Notes under the pieces: model-generated
What the model saw: only the letters and a program-made list of their open reading frames with translations
Told to the model about the DNA's origin: nothing
Database searches by the model: none
Made by a program: the position numbers and the translations under genes
Assembly: GCF_030347395.1 (NCBI RefSeq)
Contig: NZ_CP128170.1
Location: forward strand, 248,001-312,000
Reading direction: 5' to 3'
DNA: 64,000 nt
DNA from: Microbacterium sp. ET2
GTDB lineage: Bacteria; Actinomycetota; Actinomycetes; Actinomycetales; Microbacteriaceae
Shown: one piece after another, positions 57,495 to 64,000 of the stretch
How positions within the stretch are numbered: the stretch's first letter is position 1
Layout of the letters: every line of letters begins with the position of its first letter

Positions 57495-60008
57495 GTGCTT
57501 CGCCTGGTCGGGATCCTGCTTGCCGTGGTGGCGGCGATCGTGGCCGCGGTCCTGACGTGGCCGTCGTTCTTCCGCCTCGACCGCACCTTCCCGGTGGCGC
57601 AGATCGTCTCCTTCCGCCCTCTTCTGGTGGTGGTCTTCGCCGCCGCGGCGATCCTGTTCCTCCTCGTGGCGATCATCAGGCCGATGCGAGCCCTCGCGCT
57701 CAGTCTCGCCCTCATCTGCGTCGTGGCATCGGCGGTGGGCCTGACCACCGTGCTCGGGCGCGGCATCGGCACCCAGACGCTTCCGGAGAAGGGCGAGGAC
57801 AGCCTCCGGGTCATGACGTGGAACACCGCCGGTGAGGCGACCACCGCCGAGAGCATCGCGCGGGTCGCCGTGGCGATGGATGCCGACGTCGTCACCCTCC
57901 CCGAGACGACCATCGAGACCGGCGAACAGGTAGCGATCGCCATGAGGGAGCTCGGCCATCCGATGTGGGCGCACCACACCGAGTACTTCCCCGGCGAGGG
58001 ATGGGACGCGCACTCCACCACCCTTCTCATCACCCCCGAACTCGGCGACTACAGCGTGATCGAGTCCTCGGTCAACGGAACGACGAACACCTCCACGCTC
58101 CCCAGCGCCGTGGCGATGCCGGTCGACGGCGCGGGGCCCATCGTCGTCGCCGCTCACGCCGTGGCCCCGCGTCGGGAGTACATGGATCAGTGGCGCACCG
58201 ATCTGCAGTGGTTGGCAGACCAGTGCGCCGATCAGAACGTCATCATGGCGGGCGACTTCAACGCCACCCTCGACCACTTGGGCGGGTTGGGCGTGGACGG
58301 CGGCGACATGGGTCGGTGCCGGGACGTCGCCAGTCGCACCGGCAACGGCTCGGTGGGGACGTGGTCCACCTCGTTGCCGGCGCTACTGGGAACGAGCATC
58401 GACCACGTCATGGTCTCCCCGCAGTGGACGCCGACGGCATCGGTGGTGCTGCGGACCATGGACGACTCCGGCAGCGATCACCGTCCCCTGATCGTGCAGC
58501 TCGAGCCGGCTGACCCACGCGCCGGCTGGCGGCGCGCGCCGGCTGATTCCCGATCGGATGCCGCGGCGGAGTGCGACACTGGAGGGATGAGCACCTCGGG
58601 CGACACCTCCTCGAACACCACCACCAATCGCCGTCAGCCCTTCCCGCAGGGTTTTCTCGACAGCATCTCCTCCGGGTGGGCCGAGCGGCCCGGCTCCCTG
58701 CCGCCGCAGCGACCCCAGGCGCAGTACGCCGCCGCACGGCGCGAACGACTCTCGGCAGCCTTCCCCGGCCGCCGCCTGGTGATCCCCGCGGGGGAGATGA
58801 AGCAGCGCAGCAACGACACCGACTACCCCTTCCGTGCCCACTCGGCGTTCTCTCACCTGACCGGCTGGGGCTCGGACTCCGAGCCGGGAGCGGTACTCGT
58901 GATGGACCCGCTTCCCGAGGGCGGCCACGGCGCCACGCTGTACTTCCGTGAGCGCGCCGATCGCACCACGCCGGAGTTCTACGCCGACGCCTCGGTCGGC
59001 GAGTTCTGGATCGGACCCCGGCCCGCCCTCGCGGGCGTCGCCGCCGACCTCGGCCTCGAGACCCGTCACCTGGACGACTTCGCGACAGCCGACGCAGACC
59101 TGATGCTCGACGTCGACGCCGAGCTCACCCGCGCGGTCTCCGAACTCCGCCTGGTCAAAGACGCGTTCGAGGTCGAGCAGATGCGCCTGGCGGTGGAGGT
59201 GACCGCGCACGGGTTCGACGACATCGTGGCCGAGCTTCCCCGCGTTCTGGCGCATCCGCGCGGAGAGCGCGTGGTGGAGGGGGTCTTCCACCTGAGAGCG
59301 CGCACCGACGGCAACGGGGAGGGCTACGACACGATCGCTGCGTCGGGTCCTCACGCCTGCTACCTCCACTGGACCCGCAACGACGGAACGGTCGCGCCCG
59401 GCGACCTCATCCTCATCGACGCCGGCGTCGAGGTCGACAGCCTCTACACCGCCGACATCACCCGCACGATCCCGGTGAGCGGACGCTTCACCGACGTCCA
59501 GCGGCGGGTGTACGAGACGGTCCGCGAAGCCGCCGACGCCGCGTTCGCCGCGGCGCGACCCGGGGTGACGTTCCGCACCGTCCACGAAGCGGCGATGCGG
59601 GTGATCGCGCAGCGCACCGCCGAGTGGGGCCTTCTGCCGGTCAGCGCCGACGAGGCCCTCGACGCCGATCGCGGCGGTCAGCACCGCCGGTACATGGTGC
59701 ACGGCACCAGTCACCACCTCGGGATAGATGTGCACGATTGCGCCCAGGCGCGCCGGGAGATGTACTACGACGGCATTCTCGAGCCGGGGATGGTCTTCAC
59801 CATCGAGCCGGGTCTGTACTTCCAGATCGATGACCTCACCGTTCCCGAGGAGTACCGGGGCATCGGCGTCCGCATCGAAGACGACGTGCTGATGACCGCG
59901 GACGGACCCGAGAACCTGTCAGCCTCGATCCCGCGGACCGCGGACGAGGTGGAGGCGTGGATCGCCCGGCACGCCTCGACCGCTCCGACCGGCCCGACCC
60001 CGCTGTGA
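57495..60008 (+). CDS. Endonuclease/exonuclease/phosphatase domain read through into aminopeptidase P
   Basis: One open frame of 837 residues encodes two usually separate proteins. Residues 1-360 are a membrane-anchored EEP-superfamily enzyme: three hydrophobic segments in the first 95 residues, then 'RVMTWNTAGE' (about 107), Glu in 'LPETTIE', 'MAGDFNATLDHLG' (about 250) and the catalytic 'GSDHRPLIVQL' (about 325-335). The domain should end here, but no stop follows. The frame continues through 25 Ala/Arg/Asp-rich residues into residue 365, the natural start of aminopeptidase P. This could be a true fusion, or a stop lost through an indel. The start is GTG 57495. Confidence 0.7.
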   Translation: MLRLVGILLAVVAAIVAAVLTWPSFFRLDRTFPVAQIVSFRPLLVVVFAAAAILFLLVAIIRPMRALALSLALICVVASAVGLTTVLGRGIGTQTLPEKGEDSLRVMTWNTAGEATTAESIARVAVAMDADVVTLPETTIETGEQVAIAMRELGHPMWAHHTEYFPGEGWDAHSTTLLITPELGDYSVIESSVNGTTNTSTLPSAVAMPVDGAGPIVVAAHAVAPRREYMDQWRTDLQWLADQCADQNVIMAGDFNATLDHLGGLGVDGGDMGRCRDVASRTGNGSVGTWSTSLPALLGTSIDHVMVSPQWTPTASVVLRTMDDSGSDHRPLIVQLEPADPRAGWRRAPADSRSDAAAECDTGGMSTSGDTSSNTTTNRRQPFPQGFLDSISSGWAERPGSLPPQRPQAQYAAARRERLSAAFPGRRLVIPAGEMKQRSNDTDYPFRAHSAFSHLTGWGSDSEPGAVLVMDPLPEGGHGATLYFRERADRTTPEFYADASVGEFWIGPRPALAGVAADLGLETRHLDDFATADADLMLDVDAELTRAVSELRLVKDAFEVEQMRLAVEVTAHGFDDIVAELPRVLAHPRGERVVEGVFHLRARTDGNGEGYDTIAASGPHACYLHWTRNDGTVAPGDLILIDAGVEVDSLYTADITRTIPVSGRFTDVQRRVYETVREAADAAFAAARPGVTFRTVHEAAMRVIAQRTAEWGLLPVSADEALDADRGGQHRRYMVHGTSHHLGIDVHDCAQARREMYYDGILEPGMVFTIEPGLYFQIDDLTVPEEYRGIGVRIEDDVLMTADGPENLSASIPRTADEVEAWIARHASTAPTGPTPL
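58587..60008 (+). CDS. pepP: Xaa-Pro aminopeptidase (M24), likely also made from its own start
   Basis: Removes N-terminal residues next to proline. From ATG 58587 the 473 residues give a normal-length aminopeptidase P: an N-terminal creatinase-like domain (about 35-180) and the M24 metallopeptidase fold with both metal ions' ligands, 'LIDAGVEVDSLYTADITRT' (two Asp), 'HGTSHHLGID' (His), 'FTIEPGLYF' (Glu) and 'IRIEDDVLM'-type Glu near the end. GGAGGG sits almost against the ATG, which is closer than usual. The stop overlaps the next gene's GTG. It is translated in the same frame as the upstream EEP domain. Confidence 0.82.
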   Translation: MSTSGDTSSNTTTNRRQPFPQGFLDSISSGWAERPGSLPPQRPQAQYAAARRERLSAAFPGRRLVIPAGEMKQRSNDTDYPFRAHSAFSHLTGWGSDSEPGAVLVMDPLPEGGHGATLYFRERADRTTPEFYADASVGEFWIGPRPALAGVAADLGLETRHLDDFATADADLMLDVDAELTRAVSELRLVKDAFEVEQMRLAVEVTAHGFDDIVAELPRVLAHPRGERVVEGVFHLRARTDGNGEGYDTIAASGPHACYLHWTRNDGTVAPGDLILIDAGVEVDSLYTADITRTIPVSGRFTDVQRRVYETVREAADAAFAAARPGVTFRTVHEAAMRVIAQRTAEWGLLPVSADEALDADRGGQHRRYMVHGTSHHLGIDVHDCAQARREMYYDGILEPGMVFTIEPGLYFQIDDLTVPEEYRGIGVRIEDDVLMTADGPENLSASIPRTADEVEAWIARHASTAPTGPTPL

Positions 60009-61825
60009 GCTTCACTCCTCCTCCCCCGTTCACCACTCGGCCGACGCTGGCGGGCACCTTCGGGATGACCGCCTCCACGCACTGGATCGCCACCGCCTCG
60101 GCGCAGTCCGTCCTCGAGCGCGGCGGCAACGCCTTCGACGCGGCGACGGCGGGCGCGTTCGTGCTGCATGTGGTCGAACCGCACCTGAACGGACCCGGCG
60201 GCGATCTGGTCGGCGTCTTCGCCACCGCCGATGATCCGAGCCCCGTGGTGCTGATGGGCCAGGGTCCGGCTCCGGCACGCGCCGGCATCGCCCACTACAC
60301 CGCCGAGGGGCTCGATCTCGTCCCCGGGGCGGGGGGCCTGGCCGCAGCCGTCCCCGGAGCGGTCGACGCCTGGCTCATCCTGCTGCGCGACCACGGCACA
60401 TGGGAGCTGTCCGACGTGCTCGCCTATGCCATCGGCTACGCCCGTGACGGCCACCCGCTGGTCGCCCAGGCCGCCGCGACGATCGCACGGGTCGCCGGGC
60501 TCTTCCGTGACGATTGGAAGAGCTCGGCCGACCTGTGGATGCCGGGCGGCGAGCCCCCGCGCGCGGGCGAGGTCGTGCGCAATCCCGCCTACGCGTCGGT
60601 GCTCGAGGGACTCGTGCGCTCCGCAGGCCACGTGCGCGACGAGGGCCGGGCGGGACGCGCGGCACGCATCGACGCCGCGCGACGCGAATGGCGGGAGGGC
60701 TTCGTCGCGGACGAGGCCACGGCCTTCCTTCGGACGCCTCACCGTCACTCCGGCGGGGGAATGCACGCCGCCGTCATCGAGACATCCGATTTCGCGGCCT
60801 TCGAGGCGGGGTACGAGTCGGCCCTCACCCGTGAATTCCGCGGCGTGACGATTGCCAAGGCGGGGGCGTGGACGCAGGGTCCGGCCCTTCTGCAGACGCT
60901 GGCGCTCCTCGAACCCCTCACCGACGATCTGCTGGATCCTTCCACCGAGCGCGGTGCGCACACCGTCCTCGAAGCCCAGAAGCTCGCCTACGCCGACCGC
61001 GAAGCGTGGTTCGGAGACGCTTCCGACGCCGAAGCGATCACGGGTCTGTTCGACGAGGACTACCTCGCCGCGCGGCGGGATTCCATCGGAGAGGATGCTG
61101 CCACCGCGTTCCGGCCCGGGCGCCTGAGCGGCCTCGAGCCCTGGACGCCACCCCTGCGGACCGCCTACGGCCACGCCGGCGGTGCCGGAACCGGTGAGCC
61201 CACCGTCGACCGTCGTGGCCGGACCCGCGGCGACACCTGTCACATCGACGTCGCCGACCGCTGGGGCAACATCATCTCGGTGACGCCCTCCGGCGGATGG
61301 CTGCAGTCCTCTCCCACGATCCCCGCGCTCGGCTTCTGTCTCGGCACGCGGCTCCAGATGACCTGGCTCGAGCCCGGCCATCCGTCATCGCTCGAGCCGG
61401 GTCGACGCCCCCGTACCACCCTGACCCCCACGCTGACGCTCCGCGACGGCCGACCCTGGTTCGCCATGGGCTCACCCGGCGGCGACCAGCAGGACCAGTG
61501 GCAGCTGCTCGCCATCCTGCGCATGATCGTGGGCGGCTATCGCGCACAGGAAGCGATCGACGCCCCCGCGCTGCATTCGACCGCCCTGCCCGAGTCGTTC
61601 TGGCCGCGCACATGGACTCCTGCGGGAGCGGTGGTCGAGGATCGGCTCGGTGATGAAGTGATCCGCGGTCTGGAGCGACGCGGTCACGTCGTCACCCGTG
61701 CCGGGAACTGGTCGCTCGGTCGTGTCTCGGCTGTCGGCCGGGAGGCTTCGGACGGCTCGGGCAGGTCCCTGCTGTGGGCCGCCGCCAACCCTCGCGGGAT
61801 GCAGGGTTACGCCGCAGGGCGCTGA
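60005..61825 (+). CDS. Gamma-glutamyltransferase-family protein
   Basis: An Ntn-hydrolase of the gamma-glutamyltranspeptidase family, 606 residues. These enzymes are made as a precursor that cuts itself before a Thr, which then attacks gamma-glutamyl bonds of glutathione-like or other peptides. The candidate is Thr411 in 'RGDTCHIDVADRWGN'. 'HLNGPGGDLVG' and 'GSPGGDQQDQWQL' are the substrate and oxyanion regions. No signal peptide is evident, so it may be cytoplasmic. GTG 60005 overlaps the pepP stop (GTGA), which suggests a joint role in peptide breakdown. The last 19 bases overlap the convergent hydrolase gene. Confidence 0.82.
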   Translation: MSFTPPPPFTTRPTLAGTFGMTASTHWIATASAQSVLERGGNAFDAATAGAFVLHVVEPHLNGPGGDLVGVFATADDPSPVVLMGQGPAPARAGIAHYTAEGLDLVPGAGGLAAAVPGAVDAWLILLRDHGTWELSDVLAYAIGYARDGHPLVAQAAATIARVAGLFRDDWKSSADLWMPGGEPPRAGEVVRNPAYASVLEGLVRSAGHVRDEGRAGRAARIDAARREWREGFVADEATAFLRTPHRHSGGGMHAAVIETSDFAAFEAGYESALTREFRGVTIAKAGAWTQGPALLQTLALLEPLTDDLLDPSTERGAHTVLEAQKLAYADREAWFGDASDAEAITGLFDEDYLAARRDSIGEDAATAFRPGRLSGLEPWTPPLRTAYGHAGGAGTGEPTVDRRGRTRGDTCHIDVADRWGNIISVTPSGGWLQSSPTIPALGFCLGTRLQMTWLEPGHPSSLEPGRRPRTTLTPTLTLRDGRPWFAMGSPGGDQQDQWQLLAILRMIVGGYRAQEAIDAPALHSTALPESFWPRTWTPAGAVVEDRLGDEVIRGLERRGHVVTRAGNWSLGRVSAVGREASDGSGRSLLWAAANPRGMQGYAAGR

Positions 61826-62502
61826 GGCGAGCGCTCTCGCAGCCACGCCGCGACGGCGTCGCCGAGCTCGCCGCCTATCGCCTCGGCAGGACGTTTCCGC
61901 CCGGCGATCTCGAACGAGTGACCGCCTCCGGGTACCCAGGCGAGGGTCGCGTCGCGGCATCCGGCGACCACGCGCTCCAGGGCGTCGACGGGTTGCACGA
62001 ACGGGTCGCGGGTGCCCGACAGGAAGAGCTGAGGCGGCGAGATGTCGGGAAGGTGGGTCGCGCGTTCCTTCTCCGGTTCACCCGGCGGGTGGAGGGGGTA
62101 GCCGAGGTAGACCAGGGCGGCCGGTTCGATCGCTCCCGACGCGGCGGCAAGCGACGCCATGCGGCCCCCGTACGACTTCCCCGCAGCGAAAACCGGCACC
62201 GCCGGGCACCAGCCCGAGAGCGCCGCCATCGCCGCGGCCCAGGTGGCGGTCGCATGCGCGGCAGGACCCGGCATACGACGCCCGGCTTCGCGATACGGGA
62301 AGGCGAAGCGCAGCACGCCGACGCCCCGACGCGCCAGAGCGTCGGCGACGCCGACGAGAAAGGGGTGCTCGGGCCCAGCCCCCGCGCCGTGAGCGAGGGC
62401 GACGCCGCCCCAGCATTCGTCGGGGAGCGTGAGGAGAGCCGACACTGCGACGGTTCCCCGCGGAAGCTCGACGTCGATCCGTTCGTCGCGCGAGAGCGTC
62501 AT
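61807..62502 (-). CDS. Alpha/beta hydrolase, dienelactone-hydrolase/KANL3-like
   Basis: A 231-residue alpha/beta hydrolase of the small, lid-less kind. The nucleophile is Ser in 'AAGKSYGGRMAS' (about 110-121), the acid is Asp in 'SGTRDPFVQ' (about 166-174), and the His is in 'GGGHSFEI' (about 195-202). 'LAHGAGAG' (about 37-44) forms the oxyanion side. The substrate is unknown. Its ATG overlaps the stop of the upstream stress-type gene, so the two form an operon. Confidence 0.85.
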   Translation of the reverse strand: MTLSRDERIDVELPRGTVAVSALLTLPDECWGGVALAHGAGAGPEHPFLVGVADALARRGVGVLRFAFPYREAGRRMPGPAAHATATWAAAMAALSGWCPAVPVFAAGKSYGGRMASLAAASGAIEPAALVYLGYPLHPPGEPEKERATHLPDISPPQLFLSGTRDPFVQPVDALERVVAGCRDATLAWVPGGGHSFEIAGRKRPAEAIGGELGDAVAAWLRERSPQRPAA

Positions 62503-63146
62503 CTCGGATCGGACGTGGAGCCTTCGTCGGGGTCCCCTCCGGACGGCTCGGGGGGTGCCACGCGCTCGCCGTACCGTGGAGGATCGGCGCTACCGGGAGG
62601 AGTCGGAGGCACGGGGGCGACCGCAGGGGCGTCGGCCGGATCGACCGGTTCGGCGACCGGGGCGGGTGCGTGGGCACGGGGGCCCAGCACGCCGCGCGCC
62701 TTCGCGACGTCGGACGCGCTCACGGTGACGTCGTAGCGCTCGGCGACCACCTGCATCACCGAGGCGAAATCGCGCCGGCGGCGAACGAGCGAATAGGTGA
62801 TGAGGCTCAGGAGCATGCCGATGGCGATGCCGACGAACAGCACGCCCACGAAAGCCTGGATCGGGACGGAGGGAGACCCGAGGACGAGGATCGCGGAGAA
62901 CAGCATGCCCAGGAGCAGACCGTTGATCGCGCCCGACCGCGCGGCCTCGGCGTACCCGAGCCGCCCGGTGACCCGTTCGACCGAGCGGAGGTCGTGACCG
63001 ACGATGGCGATGTCGCGTGCGGGGATCTCCGCCGCGATCAGGGTCGAGACGGCCTTCTGAGCCGCTTCGTACGTCGGAAAGCTCGCGATCGCCTGACCCG
63101 GTTCCCCCACACCCTGCGGCAGACGCCCCCCACCCATCATGCTCAT
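62499..63146 (-). CDS. General-stress-type (YflT/GSP17M-like) membrane protein
   Basis: A 215-residue protein with an N-terminal general stress protein 17M-like domain ('GQAIASFPTYEAAQKAVSTL', about 17-36, and 'ARDIAIVGHDLRSVERVTGR'). Two membrane segments (about 72-90 and 96-116) follow, then a cytoplasmic helix ('RRRDFASVMQVVAERYDVTV') and a Pro/Ala-rich disordered tail of about 60 residues. Proteins of this kind are common in actinobacteria, with no proven function. First gene of a two-gene operon with the alpha/beta hydrolase. Confidence 0.78.
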   Translation of the reverse strand: MSMMGGGRLPQGVGEPGQAIASFPTYEAAQKAVSTLIAAEIPARDIAIVGHDLRSVERVTGRLGYAEAARSGAINGLLLGMLFSAILVLGSPSVPIQAFVGVLFVGIAIGMLLSLITYSLVRRRRDFASVMQVVAERYDVTVSASDVAKARGVLGPRAHAPAPVAEPVDPADAPAVAPVPPTPPGSADPPRYGERVAPPEPSGGDPDEGSTSDPR

Positions 63147-63181
63147 CTCATCATCCTCCCACGCGCGACTACGCTTGACCC

Positions 63182-64000
63182 GTGAGCACGCAGAGGGTTT
63201 TCGTCGCGCGGCTGGCGGGGTGCTCCGTCTTCGACCCCACCGGCGATCGCCTCGGCAAAGTACGCGATGTCGTGGTGATCTATCGAAGAGACGACCCGCC
63301 CCGCGTCATCGGTCTCGTCGTGGAGATCCCCGGGCGGCGGAACGTCTTCCTCTCGATCAACCGGGTCACCTCCATCGCCACCGGGCAGGTGATCACGACC
63401 GGATTGATCAACGTGCGCAAGTTCCAGCAGCGCGGCGGTGAGGTGCGGGTCATGTCGGAGATGCTGGGGCGGAAGGTGTACTTCCGCGACGGATCGGGCC
63501 ACGCCGTCATCGAGGATGTCGCCATCGAGCGCAATCGACTCGGCGAGTGGGATGTCGGCCAACTGTTCCTCCGCAAGCCCAAGACGAGCGCCTCACCGTT
63601 CGCCAAGGGACCGACCACGTTCGCCTCATGGGCCGACGTACGCGAGGATCACACCCCCGGCGAGGCGCAGTCGGCCGAGCAGCTCGTGGCGACCTACTCG
63701 GAGCTGAAGCCGGCCGATCTCGCCAACACTCTCCTCGATCTTCCCGACGACCGCCTCCTCGAGGTCGCCGAGGAGCTCTCCGATGAGCGTCTGGCCGATG
63801 CCCTGGAGGAGATGCCCGAGGACGAGCAGGTCCACATCCTCGAGCAGCTGGGCGACGAACGCGCCGCGCACATCCTCGACGCCATGGAACCCGACGATGC
63901 CGCCGACCTCCTCGGGCAGCTGCCCGAGGAGCGTTCGGAAGAGCTGCTCGACCTGATGGAGCCGGAGGAGGCCGAGGACGTCCGTGAGCTGCTGAAGTAC
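63182..64000 (+). CDS. MgtE-like magnesium transporter N-terminal part, cut by window end
   Basis: The frame from GTG 63182 is open to the end of the window (273 codons). The first 150 residues have a PRC-barrel-like start ('RVFVARLAGCSVFDPTGDRL', about 5-24). Residues 175 onward are the acidic helical repeats of the MgtE N-terminal domain ('LANTLLDLPDDRLLEVAEEL', 'LADALEEMPEDEQVHILEQL', 'ADLLGQLPEERSEELLDLM'). In MgtE this domain and the following CBS domains sense cytoplasmic Mg2+ and gate the channel. The CBS and membrane parts would lie beyond the window; some actinobacterial relatives lack the membrane part, so transport is not certain. Confidence 0.8.
   Translation, partial: MSTQRVFVARLAGCSVFDPTGDRLGKVRDVVVIYRRDDPPRVIGLVVEIPGRRNVFLSINRVTSIATGQVITTGLINVRKFQQRGGEVRVMSEMLGRKVYFRDGSGHAVIEDVAIERNRLGEWDVGQLFLRKPKTSASPFAKGPTTFASWADVREDHTPGEAQSAEQLVATYSELKPADLANTLLDLPDDRLLEVAEELSDERLADALEEMPEDEQVHILEQLGDERAAHILDAMEPDDAADLLGQLPEERSEELLDLMEPEEAEDVRELLKY

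Noticed and set aside
1..64000. CRISPR array, rRNA genes, transposase or prophage module
   Set aside because: No regularly spaced direct repeats, no rRNA sequence and no transposase, integrase, capsid or terminase-like product were found.

Overview
The window is chromosomal DNA of a high-G+C actinobacterium, most likely a member of the Microbacteriaceae close to Microbacterium. The reasons are the base composition, small lineage genes such as the DUF3039 and DUF6328 types, a C50-type carotenoid cluster, a 13E12/DUF222 HNH gene, and a gene order from the UPF0182 gene to the rhlE-like helicase that resembles the Rv3193c-Rv3211 region of Mycobacterium tuberculosis as I remember it. Genes are tightly packed. 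Many are joined by 4-bp ATGA or GTGA overlaps, and no gap between genes exceeds 300 bases.

Layout: 1-704 is a lower-G+C segment with one unrecognised gene. It abuts a tadC gene that stops abruptly, behind tadB and tadA (Flp/Tad pilus assembly, read leftwards). 3.7-5.6 kb holds a small membrane protein, tRNA-Leu(UAG), a DedA protein and an AhpD-like protein. 5.6-9.1 kb is a divergent ku/ligD pair that forms a complete bacterial end-joining module. 9.1-14 kb carries a CDF metal exporter, the murI-rph-rdgB operon, pncB and a DUF3039 gene. 14-17 kb is an ABC exporter whose ATPase has a long disordered leader. 17.3-25.6 kb contains a LicC-like nucleotidyltransferase, an unknown membrane protein, a 13E12-type HNH gene, three CDP-glycerol glycerophosphotransferase-family genes and a GT2 glycosyltransferase. 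This looks like a teichoic-acid-like wall polymer locus. 25.7-29.9 kb holds a frameshifted HtrA-like protease, an aminotransferase, a frameshifted nitrilase-family gene and a DUF6328 protein. 30-35.8 kb is tRNA-fMet and the carotenoid operon idi-crtE-crtB-crtI-crtYe-crtYf-crtEb, preceded by an inverted repeat.

35.9-56 kb is the conserved actinobacterial block: UPF0182, a PDZ/Lon-like protease, a zincin_2 protein, a cyclodehydratase-like protein, uvrD2, nudC, a phosphotransferase homologue, adnB (frameshifted), adnA, DUF3107, a ferritin-like protein and an rhlE-like DEAD-box helicase. 56-64 kb has a SHOCT protein, a PHP phosphoesterase, an endonuclease/phosphatase domain read through into aminopeptidase P, a gamma-glutamyltransferase-family protein, an alpha/beta hydrolase, a stress-type membrane protein and the start of an MgtE-like protein.

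Three genes (htrA-like, nitrilase-like, adnB) each carry a net one-base frameshift in a G/C-rich stretch. They may be real mutations, but a common sequencing or assembly cause is at least as likely. I did not find a clearly new multi-gene defence or mobile system. The best leads are the tadC junction at about 704, the coding-on-coding convergent overlap of the cyclodehydratase-like gene with uvrD2, the in-frame endonuclease-peptidase fusion, and the phosphotransferase homologue without its catalytic loop.
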